From an uncultured Clostridia bacterium (GTDB taxonomy: Bacteria; Bacillota; Clostridia; Oscillospirales; Acutalibacteraceae): a DNA stretch of 64,000 nucleotides. Position numbers and translations under genes: made by a program. The notes beneath the pieces were generated by a model. That model saw only the letters and a list, made by a program, of their open reading frames with translations. It searched no databases and was not told where the DNA came from. This document shows positions 9,179 through 17,981 of this stretch, piece by piece (position 1 is the first letter of the stretch; the number at the start of each line of letters is the position of its first letter). The stretch covers positions 24,690 through 88,689 of the forward strand of contig CALWDJ010000003.1 in NCBI GenBank assembly GCA_944376655.1, read 5' to 3'.

Positions 9179-11275
9179 TTATTTATCTCCGGTTTTCTTT
9201 GACGTCTTTTTGGCTCTTGTGGGACAATCGGAATTCATACAGTATTTTCTGCCCCTTAATCCGCTTATAATATAGCTTCCGCATTCCGGGCAGGTCTCAC
9301 CGGTAGGAATGCCGGGAGCAGCAAAATCACACTGCGGGTAATTAGAGCAGCCGTAAAACTTTTTGCCTTTTTTTGACGTCTTTTTAACGAGCTTTGCCCC
9401 GCATTTGGGACAGGGCTGCTTGACCTCGTCCTCGGGCATCGGTTTGGTGTTCTTGCATTCCGGATATCCCGGACATGCGAGGAATTTTCCGAACCTTCCC
9501 GATTTTATAACCATTTTTCTGCCGCATTTTTCGCAGACTATATCGGTTTCCTCAACAGGAACCTTTACTCTCTTGCCCTCAAGCGAGCTTTCCGCTTTGT
9601 CGTACAGCTTTTCAAAATCCTTGTAAAACGCTTTTATTGTATCTATCCAGCCTCTTTTTCCGGCTTCTATCTCATCGAGCTGTTCCTCAAGCGATGCGGT
9701 AAATTTTACATCGACTATTTTATCAAAATACTCAACCATAAGGTCTGAAACAACCGTACCGAGATTTGTAGGTTTAAGCGATTTCTTCTCCCGCTCAATA
9801 TAATCCCTGTTCATTATATTGGAGAGTATCGGTGCATAGGTAGACGGTCTTCCGATACCGTATTCATCAAGCGCCTTAATGAGAGTAGGCTCGGTATATC
9901 TCGCGGGCGGCTGCGTGAAATGCTGATTAGGAGTAAGCTCCTTGAGCTTAAGTACATCGCCCTCGGACATTTCGGGCAGGCTTGCTCCCTCGTCCGACTC
10001 CTCGTCCTTTCCCTCTTCGTAAAGAACGGTGAAGCCGTCAAACTTAACCGAATACCCGCTTGCCTTGAAAAGATAATCCCCCGCGGTAATATCTGCATTT
10101 ACCGTATTCTGAACACATACCGCCATAAGCGACGCTATAAAGCGCTCCCATATGAGCTTATACAGCTTATACTGTTCAGCGGTAAGCGAATCCTTTACGG
10201 CTTCCGGAGCAAGTGCGACCGATGTAGGTCTGATAGCCTCGTGGGCGTCCTGCGCGCCGCTTTTTGTTTTAAAATATCTCGGCTTTTCAGGCAGGTAGCT
10301 TTTGCCGTATTTTTCCGCGATATAAGCGTTTGCGGCAGCTCTCGCCTCTTCGGAAATACGCAGGGAGTCGGTTCTCATATATGTTATAAGACCGGTAGTG
10401 CCCGTGCCCTTGATATCAACACCCTCGTAAAGCTGCTGAGCGATACGCATAGTGCGCTGACCGGTAAAGCCGAGCTTTCTCGAGGCCTCCTGCTGCAAGG
10501 TAGAAGTAATAAACGGAGGAGCGGGCTGCTTTTTGCGTGTGCCTTTTTTGAGCTCCGAAACGGCATAAACCGCACCTTCAAGCGCTCCGACAATTTTTTC
10601 AGCCTCTTCACCGTTCGGGATTATATCTATTTTTCTGCCGTCAGCAAAGCCGTACAGCTTGGCGGTAAAGGTTTTACGTCCTGCCATCAGCTTGGCGTCT
10701 ACCGACCAGTATTCTTCTGAATTAAATTTTTCAATTTCACGCTCACGCTCTACAATAAGACGCAGGGCGACAGTCTGAACACGGCCGGCGGATAGTCCGC
10801 TTTTTACCTTTTTCCATAAAAACGGGCTTAATTTATATCCGACTATTCTGTCAAGCACACGTCTTGCCTGCTGAGCGTCAACCAAATCAAGATTTATTTT
10901 ATGCGGCGCGGCTATGCCCGATTTTACGCCGGTTTCGGTAATCTCATTGAACGCCACCCTGTTTTCCTCATTCAAATCAAGCGCCAGTATCTGCGCCAGA
11001 TGCCACGAAATCGCCTCTCCCTCACGGTCGGGGTCGGTCGCGAGCAGGACGCCGTCACTGTTTGCGGCGGCGGTTTTAAGCGATTTTATAAGATCCTTCT
11101 TGTCCGCCATATTGACATACTGCGGTTTAAAATCCTTATCTATATCAACACCGAGCTTGGATTTCGGCAGATCGCGTATATGACCCATAGAGGCCATTAC
11201 CTCGTATCCGCCGCCGAGATATTTTTTTATACTCTTAACCTTTGTCGGTGACTCAACTATCAAAAGCTTGGACAT
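9179..11275 (-). CDS. topA: DNA topoisomerase I (type IA)
   Basis: Relaxes negative supercoils by single-strand passage. The 698-aa protein has the N-terminal TOPRIM domain (LLIVESPTKVKSIKKYLG, then ATDPDREGEAISWHL with the Mg2+ acidic residues) and the catalytic tyrosine in GLITYMRTDS near residue 300. The C-terminus has three or four zinc-ribbon modules, seen as CxxC pairs at CEKCGRKM, CPGYPECKN, CPKCGAKL, CSNYPQC and CPECGSYI. It lies between dprA and trmFO on the same strand. Confidence 0.98.
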   Translation of the reverse strand: MSKLLIVESPTKVKSIKKYLGGGYEVMASMGHIRDLPKSKLGVDIDKDFKPQYVNMADKKDLIKSLKTAAANSDGVLLATDPDREGEAISWHLAQILALDLNEENRVAFNEITETGVKSGIAAPHKINLDLVDAQQARRVLDRIVGYKLSPFLWKKVKSGLSAGRVQTVALRLIVEREREIEKFNSEEYWSVDAKLMAGRKTFTAKLYGFADGRKIDIIPNGEEAEKIVGALEGAVYAVSELKKGTRKKQPAPPFITSTLQQEASRKLGFTGQRTMRIAQQLYEGVDIKGTGTTGLITYMRTDSLRISEEARAAANAYIAEKYGKSYLPEKPRYFKTKSGAQDAHEAIRPTSVALAPEAVKDSLTAEQYKLYKLIWERFIASLMAVCVQNTVNADITAGDYLFKASGYSVKFDGFTVLYEEGKDEESDEGASLPEMSEGDVLKLKELTPNQHFTQPPARYTEPTLIKALDEYGIGRPSTYAPILSNIMNRDYIEREKKSLKPTNLGTVVSDLMVEYFDKIVDVKFTASLEEQLDEIEAGKRGWIDTIKAFYKDFEKLYDKAESSLEGKRVKVPVEETDIVCEKCGRKMVIKSGRFGKFLACPGYPECKNTKPMPEDEVKQPCPKCGAKLVKKTSKKGKKFYGCSNYPQCDFAAPGIPTGETCPECGSYIISGLRGRKYCMNSDCPTRAKKTSKKTGDK

Positions 11276-11302
11276 ATTTTTCCTCCGATAAATTTTTTTG
11301 AC

Positions 11303-12448
11303 TCAGCATTTTTCATAGCAGCCGCCCGGAAGCGCGTGAATCAGTAACTCAATTTCAAGTTCGGTAAGCGCCGCAAGGAGCTGCTGTGAATCAAGACCTG
11401 TGCCGGTAATCTCTTCAGGATAAAATTTATGCTTATCCAGATGATTATATACTATTTTTGCTTCTTTGGAAAGGGTTTCACTCAATATTTTTTTGCCGTT
11501 TTCAGGTATTTTTTCCGTTTTTTCGGTTTTAGCCGTATTTTCACGCTTTTTATACGCGTTCGCAATATCGATTTTGTCCGGGAATTTAGGTATATATTCA
11601 TTAAAAATATCCGATGCGTCGAGTAAAGGACGCGCGCCGTCCCTCAAAAGAGCGTTCGAGCCTGCGTAATCCTCCGAATCAGGTGAGCCGGGTATCACAA
11701 AAACCTCCCTGCCCTGCTCAAGCGCATGATTTGCCGTTATAAGCGCGCCGCTTTTTTCCGGAGCCTCAACGACAACGGTAGTAAGCGCAAGCGCCGACAT
11801 AATGCGGTTCCTGACCGGAAAGCTGAACCTTGTGACCTTGGTTCCGGGCGGGTATTCGCTTATAATGCAGCCGACTTCCTCGACTCTTTTCCTTAACGGT
11901 TCGTTTTTTATCAGATATCCCGAGCCGATACCGCACGCCATAACAAGCACCGTTTTTCCTCCGGCTTTCAGCGCACCTGCGTGAGCATAATAATCGGCAC
12001 CTACCGCGCCGCCGCTCACCACGGTAATTCCCGCCGCAGAGAGACGCATACCAAGCGAATAGGCGGCTTTCTTTCCGTAGTCGCTTACCTTTCTCGGCCC
12101 TACGATACAAACCGCCGGTGTACTGTCAAAATCAGGAAAAGCACCGTTCACATAAAGTACAAGCGGCGGATTTTCCGTTGAAGAAAGACATTCCGGATAA
12201 CGCTTGTCGCCCAAAGTGATTATTTCGGTGCGGTAGCTGTGACAGTCGGCTATGACTTCCTTTGCCGAACTCAGCCTGTATTTTCTCATACGGTTAAGCT
12301 CTGCCTGCGTAAAAATACCCGATTTTGACCTTTCTGTTATATCTGCCGCATAAACCGCCTCGGCGCTGCCGAAATGCTCAAGAGCCTTCACCGCTCTGAT
12401 GCTTCCGGCACCCATAACCGCCTGAAGCCAAATCATATATTCTGTCAT
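11303..12448 (-). CDS. dprA: DNA-processing protein DprA
   Basis: Loads RecA onto incoming single-stranded DNA during natural transformation. The Rossmann-type DprA core is seen in CIVGPRKVSDYGK, VVSGGAVGADYYAHAGAL, FPVRNRIMSAL and EAPEKSGALITANHALEQGREVFVIPGS. The C-terminal part (about residues 330-380) is a winged-helix-like domain. The frame is also open to an ATG at 12463, but the ATG at 12448 overlaps the stop of the SpoU gene as ATGA, which favours coupled initiation there; the two starts differ by five residues. Confidence 0.93.
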   Translation of the reverse strand: MTEYMIWLQAVMGAGSIRAVKALEHFGSAEAVYAADITERSKSGIFTQAELNRMRKYRLSSAKEVIADCHSYRTEIITLGDKRYPECLSSTENPPLVLYVNGAFPDFDSTPAVCIVGPRKVSDYGKKAAYSLGMRLSAAGITVVSGGAVGADYYAHAGALKAGGKTVLVMACGIGSGYLIKNEPLRKRVEEVGCIISEYPPGTKVTRFSFPVRNRIMSALALTTVVVEAPEKSGALITANHALEQGREVFVIPGSPDSEDYAGSNALLRDGARPLLDASDIFNEYIPKFPDKIDIANAYKKRENTAKTEKTEKIPENGKKILSETLSKEAKIVYNHLDKHKFYPEEITGTGLDSQQLLAALTELEIELLIHALPGGCYEKC

Positions 12449-13227
12449 TTCATCATTTCCCATACGGCGATCGCCGCAGCTGCTGCTGCGTTCAACGATT
12501 CAGCCTTTCCTTTCATGGGAATTGTGACACGCCTGTATGCCGTCATGACGGTTTTTTCGGTGAGTCCGTTTGCCTCGTTCCCGATAAGAACCGCGCAGCC
12601 GTCAGAAAATTTCTGCACAGTAATGCTTTCGGCGGAGCTGTCCACAACACAGGCGTAAGTTTTCAGTCCTGAAGATTTGAGGAGAAGCTCAAAATCTTCA
12701 GCAACAAAAACCGGAAGCCTGAGCACCGTTCCCATAGATGAGCGCAGAACCTTTGGTGAGTAAGGGTCGCAGCCGTCAGAGGATACTATCAGTCCGTCCG
12801 CACCGAGAGCCTCCGCGGTACGCGCCACGGCGCCGAAATTAGAAGGATCCGAAATATTTTCAAGCGCAACATATCTGCCCGCAGAAGAAATCCCGCGCGC
12901 GTTATGTTCCGGTATGCGGCAGAGAGCGATTATTCCCTGCGGGCTTTTTGTATCGCTTATCTTTTCGAACAAATTATCCGGCACTTTAATACATTCGCCG
13001 GTTTTTGATAAAAATCCGGATATTTCATTATTATATTTTCCGGCAGCCGAAAAGGAGACAATTAACTTATCAAACCGGATTCCGTTAAGAAAGGCGTCCG
13101 AACAAAGCCTTAAGCCTTCGAGCACAAAAAGACCGTTCTCCCTCCTCGCGGAAGACGAGCTCTGCAATCTGGAAACAAGCTTGATAAGTGAATTATCCCT
13201 GCTTCTTATTTCTTTGAAATCAGGCAT
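12445..13227 (-). CDS. SpoU-family RNA 2'-O-methyltransferase
   Basis: A 260-aa SPOUT-class methyltransferase of the TrmH/RlmB type, which methylates a ribose 2'-OH in rRNA or tRNA. An N-terminal substrate-binding domain is followed by the knotted SAM domain with the three SpoU motifs: YVALENISDPSNFGAVARTA, VLIGNEANGL and IPMKGKAESLNAAAAAAIA. The exact target nucleotide cannot be told from sequence. It is the first gene of the minus-strand run leading into dprA and topA. Confidence 0.9.
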   Translation of the reverse strand: MPDFKEIRSRDNSLIKLVSRLQSSSSARRENGLFVLEGLRLCSDAFLNGIRFDKLIVSFSAAGKYNNEISGFLSKTGECIKVPDNLFEKISDTKSPQGIIALCRIPEHNARGISSAGRYVALENISDPSNFGAVARTAEALGADGLIVSSDGCDPYSPKVLRSSMGTVLRLPVFVAEDFELLLKSSGLKTYACVVDSSAESITVQKFSDGCAVLIGNEANGLTEKTVMTAYRRVTIPMKGKAESLNAAAAAAIAVWEMMK

Positions 13228-13249
13228 AATTTCACCCCTCCGTAAAAAT

Positions 13250-13286
13250 AAATAAAATTCGCCCGAGAATTAACCCCGGGCGAAAA
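13250..13286 (-). terminator. intrinsic terminator after rplT
   Basis: Read on the minus strand, an inverted repeat TTCGCCCGGGG / TCTCGGGCGAA with a 5-nt loop is followed by a T-rich tail. It immediately follows the rplT stop and closes the infC-rpmI-rplT operon. Confidence 0.85.
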
Positions 13287-13287
13287 A

Positions 13288-13647
13288 TTACTTTTCGAGA
13301 GCCTTTTGAGCGGCTTTTACAAGAGTTGTAAAGCCTGCGGCGTCATTTACCGCAAGGTCGGCAAGCATTTTACGGTTGATAGTTATACCGGCTTTGTTAA
13401 GACCGTTGATGAATGTTGAATAATTCATACCGTTCATCTTGCAGGCAGCCGAAATACGGGTAATCCAAAGGCGACGGAAATCGCGTTTTTTCTGTCTGCG
13501 TCCGATATAAGCGTAATTGCCGGATTTCATTACGGCTTCTTTCGCGGTTTTAAAAAGCTTGGACTTTGCGCCGAAATAGCCCTTAGCGAGCTTTAAAATC
13601 TTTTTTCTTCTTTTGCGTGTTGCCAACGCACCTTTAACACGTGCCAT
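13288..13647 (-). CDS. rplT: 50S ribosomal protein L20
   Basis: Large-subunit protein that binds 23S rRNA early in assembly and, in Firmicutes, represses its own operon through the infC leader. The 119-aa sequence starts [19 protein letters not shown] and contains the [20 protein letters not shown] and [13 protein letters not shown] segments found in all L20 proteins. Last gene of infC-rpmI-rplT. Confidence 0.98.
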   Translation of the reverse strand: MARVKGALATRKRRKKILKLAKGYFGAKSKLFKTAKEAVMKSGNYAYIGRRQKKRDFRRLWITRISAACKMNGMNYSTFINGLNKAGITINRKMLADLAVNDAAGFTTLVKAAQKALEK

Positions 13648-13676
13648 ATCTGTTAACCTCCACTTTCAAGCTGACC

Positions 13677-13874
13677 TTATTTATAAGGAATCATTTTTTT
13701 TATCTTCGCTACATTTGTTACGTCTGCGGTAACGGTTTTACGAAGATTTCTCTTGCGTTTTGTTGTTTTCTTGTTGAGAATGTGCGACTTGAAAGCGTGA
13801 GCACGCTTTACCATTCCGTTTTTGGTCAGCTTAAAGCGCTTTTTCGCGCCGCTGTGTGTTTTGATCTTAGGCAT
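13677..13874 (-). CDS. rpmI: 50S ribosomal protein L35
   Basis: Small basic ribosomal protein of 65 aa: [20 protein letters not shown] followed by [15 protein letters not shown], the family pattern. It lies between infC and rplT, the universal bacterial order, with a good GGAGG ribosome-binding site upstream. Confidence 0.97.
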   Translation of the reverse strand: MPKIKTHSGAKKRFKLTKNGMVKRAHAFKSHILNKKTTKRKRNLRKTVTADVTNVAKIKKMIPYK

Positions 13875-13906
13875 TATAAGTCCCTCCTGATAAAATTCAA
13901 CTGCAA

Positions 13907-14425
13907 TTATTTATTGGTTTTCGGAGCTAAAAACATTATCATGTTTCTGCCTTCCATTTTAGCAGGTTTCTCAACCGCGCAATGCTCTGCGCAGTATTCC
14001 GCAAAACGCTTCATTGTATCAAGTCCGATTTCCGGATGACCAAGCTCTCTTCCCCTGAAACGGATTGAAACCTTGACCTTGTTTCCTTCATCGAGAAAAC
14101 GCATTGCGTGCCTGCCTTTTGTTTCAAAGTCATGCACATCGATGCTGAGACCCAGTCTGATTTCCTTGATCTCCACTGTCTTCTGATTCTTTTTGGCTTC
14201 CTTTTCGCGTTTTGCCTGCTCAAAGCGGTATTTGCCGTAATCCATTATCTTGCATACCGGCGGCTGCGCGTTAGGCGAAATGCAAACCAAATCGAGGTCT
14301 GCCGCATACGCCGCCTCCAGTGCCTTTGCGATCGGCATTATACCGAGCTGAGAACCGTCAGACCCGATCGTGCGTACTTCCTTGAATTTAATGTTTTCGT
14401 TTACGGAAAGCTCTTTACTGCTGAT
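13907..14425 (-). CDS. infC: translation initiation factor IF-3, probable AUC start
   Basis: IF3 binds the 30S subunit and proofreads start-codon choice. The first in-frame ATG (14338) would give only 143 aa and would remove most of the N-domain. The frame continues upstream through [19 protein letters not shown], which is canonical IF3 N-terminus. A strong GGAGG at 14439-14435 lies 9 nt from an ATC codon at 14425-14423, so I place the start there, giving 172 aa, the family length. Near-cognate start codons are known in infC and make its translation sensitive to IF3 itself. The C-domain IRFRGREL motif is present. Confidence 0.88.
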   Translation of the reverse strand: MSSKELSVNENIKFKEVRTIGSDGSQLGIMPIAKALEAAYAADLDLVCISPNAQPPVCKIMDYGKYRFEQAKREKEAKKNQKTVEIKEIRLGLSIDVHDFETKGRHAMRFLDEGNKVKVSIRFRGRELGHPEIGLDTMKRFAEYCAEHCAVEKPAKMEGRNMIMFLAPKTNK

Positions 14426-14439
14426 ATTGATGCACCTCC

Positions 14440-14603
14440 AAAAAATCCTTTTGCAGCCAGATTAGCCGTAAGGCAAATCAAAAAGCGCGGACGCCAATAC
14501 GCCCGCGCATAAAAATACCGAGATAACTCTGCATTCTTATTGACCTTTAAGGACGTGACCCGAAAGGTGAGGACGATTAACGTACTGCTTCATTGTAAAT
14601 ACT
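14440..14603 (-). promoter_or_regulatory. infC-rpmI-rplT leader with attenuator hairpin
   Basis: Between the promoter and infC lies a structured leader of about 160 nt. Near its end, GCGCGGGCG / CGTCCGCGC with a TATTGG loop is followed by TTTTTG (about 14479-14509), a Rho-independent terminator placed before the coding region. Placement and content fit the L20-responsive autoregulatory leader known in front of infC in Bacillus-like bacteria. A covariance search against the Rfam L20 leader would settle the identification. Confidence 0.75.
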
Positions 14604-14631
14604 ATTATAACGCATTTTTACGGTTTGTCAA
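14604..14631 (-). promoter_or_regulatory. sigma-A promoter of infC operon
   Basis: On the minus strand TTGACA (14631-14626) and TATAAT (14609-14604), a perfect consensus pair with a 16-nt spacer, face the infC leader. Confidence 0.8.
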
Positions 14632-14639
14632 GTATTTTT

Positions 14640-15824
14640 TTAATTGCCGAGCGCTTTTTTGAGCTCCTCTGTGCGGTCGGTTTTTTCCCACTCAACATCA
14701 AGATCGGTTCTTCCCATATGCCCGTATGCCGAAAGCTCTTGGTAAATCGGACGGCGGAGCTTGAGCGTGTCGATTATCGCCGCCGGTCTTAAATCAAACA
14801 CCTTTTTAACCGCTTCGGCGATTTTTTCATCATCGCAAACGCCGGTGCCGAATGTGTCAACCATTACCGAGACAGGGTGGGCAACTCCTATCGCGTAAGC
14901 GAGCTGAACCTCGCATTTTGAGGCAATGCCTGCGGCAACAATGTTTTTCGCGATATATCTTGCCGCGTAAGCCGCGCTCCTGTCCACCTTTGTCGGGTCT
15001 TTTCCGGAAAAGGCGCCGCCGCCGTGACGGGCAAAACCGCCGTACGTGTCAACTATTATCTTTCTGCCGGTAAGTCCCGTATCGCCCTGCGGACCGCCTA
15101 CTACAAACCTTCCCGTCGGATTTATGTAAACCTTTGTGTTTCCGTCAAAAAGCTCTGACGGAACGGTAGGCTTTATAACCTTTTCGAGAATATCCGCGCG
15201 CAGCTTCGACAGCTCCACATCGGCGCTGTGCTGCGAAGAAACTACCACCGCGTCTATCCTTGACGGCTTACCGTCGTCATATTCGACAGTCACCTGAGTT
15301 TTTCCGTCAGGTCTTAAATAATCAAGCTCACCGCTTTTCCTGACCTCTGTCAGTCTGCGCGCCATTTTATGAGCAAGTGAAATCGAAAGCGGCATAAGCT
15401 CCGGAGTCTCATCGCAGGCGTACCCGAACATCATCCCCTGGTCCCCAGCGCCGTTAAGGTTATAAGGGTCATTTTCGCCGTCCTTATATTCAAGAGAATT
15501 ATCAACACCGAGCGCAATATCCGGCGACTGCTTGTCTATCGCGGTCATAACAGCACAGGTATTGCCGTCAAAGCCCGCTTCAGGACAGTTATATCCGATT
15601 TCACACACGACATCGCGCGCTATCTGCGGAATATCGACATAACATTCCGTCGTAATCTCACCCATAACCGTTATGCTTCCTGTTGTGCAGAAAGTCTCGC
15701 AGGCGACACGCGCTTGCGGGTCATTCCTTATTATCTCGTCGAGTATCGCGTCCGATATGCGGTCGCATACCTTATCGGGATGACCCTCCGTCACCGATTC
15801 AGATGTAAAAAGCATTTTTGACAT
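14640..15824 (-). CDS. metK: S-adenosylmethionine synthetase
   Basis: Makes SAM from methionine and ATP. The 394-aa protein begins [20 protein letters not shown], contains [12 protein letters not shown] (ATP site) and [19 protein letters not shown] (phosphate-binding loop), and ends in the conserved [13 protein letters not shown]. It stands alone behind a SAM-I riboswitch, giving direct product feedback. It is followed by the infC promoter. Confidence 0.98.
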   Translation of the reverse strand: MSKMLFTSESVTEGHPDKVCDRISDAILDEIIRNDPQARVACETFCTTGSITVMGEITTECYVDIPQIARDVVCEIGYNCPEAGFDGNTCAVMTAIDKQSPDIALGVDNSLEYKDGENDPYNLNGAGDQGMMFGYACDETPELMPLSISLAHKMARRLTEVRKSGELDYLRPDGKTQVTVEYDDGKPSRIDAVVVSSQHSADVELSKLRADILEKVIKPTVPSELFDGNTKVYINPTGRFVVGGPQGDTGLTGRKIIVDTYGGFARHGGGAFSGKDPTKVDRSAAYAARYIAKNIVAAGIASKCEVQLAYAIGVAHPVSVMVDTFGTGVCDDEKIAEAVKKVFDLRPAAIIDTLKLRRPIYQELSAYGHMGRTDLDVEWEKTDRTEELKKALGN

Positions 15825-15857
15825 TAAAATTCCTCCGTTTTTTTACCGAAAAGCCAA

Positions 15858-15886
15858 GAAAAAAACCGCTCCGAAACGAAGCGGTA
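15858..15886 (-). terminator. riboswitch-controlled terminator before metK
   Basis: On the minus strand ACCGCTTCG / CGGAGCGGT with a TTT loop is followed by a run of T. It is the expression platform of the adjacent SAM-I aptamer. Confidence 0.85.
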
Positions 15887-15888
15887 TA

Positions 15889-15998
15889 AAAGCCTCATCT
15901 TTCGGATAATCCGCCGGAATTGGCACCTTGATATAAAATCAGGTTGCCGGGCATCACAGGGCCGGTTCCCTCCGCCGCTCTTGATAAGGATATATTCA
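15889..15998 (-). promoter_or_regulatory. SAM-I (S-box) riboswitch
   Basis: The minus strand shows the S-box consensus in order: CTTATCAAGAGCGGCGGAGG, then GGACCGGCCC-like P2/P3 with TGATGCCCGGCAACC, AAGGTGCCAATTCC and GAAAGATGAGG. These form the four-way junction and SAM pocket. SAM binding should stabilise the terminator at 15858-15886 and shut off metK. Confidence 0.95.
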
Positions 15999-16033
15999 AT
16001 TCTTAAATTATTCTAACACATAAATTGAATTTG

Positions 16034-16618
16034 TCAACTGTAAATTTTTGCAAAGGCTTTATTAAGCGCGTAATAAACCGGGAAAAACGGCAGAAGATTG
16101 AATGCCGCCTTTACCGCGTTAAGCAAAGTCGAGCCCCATACTCCGGCAAGAACCGCTGCGGACGTGGTGGGGATACCCATAACGGAAAAATAAAGCGGAG
16201 TGAGTACGGCGTTCAGAATCCAGCCCGCGAGTATCGCCGCCGCGATCGCCCCAATGCTTGCCAAATAATAAACAGGAGCGGACATTCCGTTCTTTTTAAG
16301 TAATTTTGAGAACAAGCGTGAGAAAAGATACAGCGCGACAATTATAGCTGCACCGACGCCGACGTTTATGACTTCCCCTACCCCGAGTGTAGTGCTTCTG
16401 AAAAGGTGAAGAGCGTTTTTCACCACTTCAACGCACACGCCGCTCAATGGTCCGAATGTAACACCCGCTATTATCGCAGGAATATCCGAAAAATCAATTT
16501 TCAGATAATCAATCCCCGGCACTATCGGAATTTCCGGAAGAACAAGATAAAGCACTGTTGAGAGTGCCGACATTACGGCAATAAAGGTTACCGCTCTGAT
16601 GTTCATTTTAATTTTCAT
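16034..16618 (-). CDS. ribU: riboflavin ECF transporter substrate-binding subunit
   Basis: Integral-membrane S-component that captures riboflavin and works with a shared EcfT/EcfA/EcfA' energising module encoded elsewhere. The 194-aa protein has about six hydrophobic segments and the RibU signature YLKIDFSDIPAIIAG near residue 38. The upstream FMN riboswitch independently supports riboflavin as the substrate. No flavin biosynthesis genes accompany it here. Confidence 0.92.
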   Translation of the reverse strand: MKIKMNIRAVTFIAVMSALSTVLYLVLPEIPIVPGIDYLKIDFSDIPAIIAGVTFGPLSGVCVEVVKNALHLFRSTTLGVGEVINVGVGAAIIVALYLFSRLFSKLLKKNGMSAPVYYLASIGAIAAAILAGWILNAVLTPLYFSVMGIPTTSAAVLAGVWGSTLLNAVKAAFNLLPFFPVYYALNKAFAKIYS

Positions 16619-16649
16619 GATACATTTTCCTTTCTTTTTTCAGGGGCTA

Positions 16650-16683
16650 AAAAAAGAAAGCGCCCGCACAATGTGAGGGCGCA
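16650..16683 (-). terminator. FMN-riboswitch terminator before ribU
   Basis: Minus-strand GCGCCCTCAC / GTGCGGGCGC hairpin followed by TTTCTTTTTTT, placed between the FMN aptamer and the ribU start. It is the likely expression platform. Confidence 0.85.
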
Positions 16684-16705
16684 AAAATGCAATATCTCTA
16701 TAACA

Positions 16706-16816
16706 TTCTTCTTTCATCCGGACTTTAACCGTCGGCTTTGGAATTTCACCAAATCAACCAAAATGGCTCGCGGGCTGTACCGCCGGTGAGGAATTACACC
16801 TCGCCCTGAAGATTAT
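16706..16816 (-). promoter_or_regulatory. FMN riboswitch (RFN element)
   Basis: The minus strand carries the RFN consensus blocks: TCTTCAGGGCGAGGTG, ATTCCTCACCGGCGGT, AGCCCGCGAGCC, GATTTGGTGAAATTCC, AAAGCCGACGGTTAAAGTCC and GGATGAAAGAAGA. High FMN should favour the following terminator and lower riboflavin uptake. Confidence 0.96.
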
Positions 16817-16900
16817 ATAAATATAATATTACTAAAATCCGATTTTGTCAATAGGAATATTAGAATTATTCTTCCTTCAAAAAAATCCCTGACAATCACT

Positions 16901-17965
16901 TTAATTTCCGGGCAAAGCTTTTTCCAAAATATCTCCGACAGCCTTAGCCATACAGGCAAAGCCCCAGTCGTTCGGATGACAGTTGTCGACCGTTCCGTTA
17001 TCTGCCGCGTCAGCCATAAGGGTTCTTCCGTCAATAAAGTAAACGTTTTCGTCTCCCGAAGCGACGGCGCTGTCATAAGTTGCTTTTATGATTTCAAAGC
17101 GCCGTTTTTCATCAGCCGTAAGATAATATTTCGGTCGCGGCAGAATAATAACCGGAATGCCGGGATGCGCCCGCCTGATAATTTTAAACATCTGACTGTG
17201 CGTCTTTTCAAGATGCTCGGCAGACGGCGCGTTATGGTCGTAATCGTAAACAAACGCCGACATATCAAGTCCTGCAATATATTCCGCCATCAGCGGCTCG
17301 CCTTTCGCGTTCCCCGAAAATCCCAGATTTATAAAATCGCAGCCGAGCCTGCGTGAAATTATACCTTGATATGTGTTGCCGGGTCTTGACGAACAGGCTC
17401 CCTGCGTAATTGAAGAACCGTAGTAAACCACCGGAGAGGAAATCTTATACGCGGCAGACTTTTCCAAACGACTGCCGGCGTCGACTCCTATATACAATTC
17501 AGAAACCGTGCTGTAAGTCGGTAAAAAAATTGTAATTGCTCGCATTTTCCTGCCGGAAAATCCTACGGTGCCCTCAAAACCGTCGGTTATGCCGTACGGA
17601 GGGATAAAGGTTCCGGAATACTGCTCCCTGCCTTCACATTCCGCAAAAGCGTCAAGTCCGGCGGAGCCTGTCAAGGCAAAATGCGGCATTTTGCCCACGC
17701 TGCTCATTTTAACAATCACTGAAATATGCTCACTGTCCGTTTTAAACCTGACTCTGCCGCCAGCCGAATTTTTACTGAGACTCAGAACCGCCATGCTTAT
17801 AAGTTTTGCATCACTTTCGGGAATACGCCTGTAGCAGCCGCCTTCCTTAAACACGCCGTATACCGAAAACGGCTTTTCATCGACGCTGAAAAAGCTCATT
17901 CCGTCTTTTTCTATTGACGCTTTCACCGCGAAATTAGCATCAAGCCGGTCTATCTCATTTTCCAT
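16901..17965 (-). CDS. SGNH/GDSL-type hydrolase
   Basis: A 354-aa predicted esterase or deacylase with no signal peptide. About 170 N-terminal residues form a beta-rich domain. The SGNH blocks follow: YGSSITQGACS with the nucleophile serine, a GFSGNAKGEP block with Asn, and NCHPNDWGFACMA with the catalytic Asp/His near the C-terminus. The open frame extends to 18085 but would overlap the upstream methyltransferase by 104 nt; the ATG at 17965 has GAGGTG just upstream and is preferred. The substrate is unknown; relatives with this architecture act on acylated carbohydrates. Confidence 0.8.
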   Translation of the reverse strand: MENEIDRLDANFAVKASIEKDGMSFFSVDEKPFSVYGVFKEGGCYRRIPESDAKLISMAVLSLSKNSAGGRVRFKTDSEHISVIVKMSSVGKMPHFALTGSAGLDAFAECEGREQYSGTFIPPYGITDGFEGTVGFSGRKMRAITIFLPTYSTVSELYIGVDAGSRLEKSAAYKISSPVVYYGSSITQGACSSRPGNTYQGIISRRLGCDFINLGFSGNAKGEPLMAEYIAGLDMSAFVYDYDHNAPSAEHLEKTHSQMFKIIRRAHPGIPVIILPRPKYYLTADEKRRFEIIKATYDSAVASGDENVYFIDGRTLMADAADNGTVDNCHPNDWGFACMAKAVGDILEKALPGN

Positions 17966-17981
17966 GTCAAACACCTCATTT

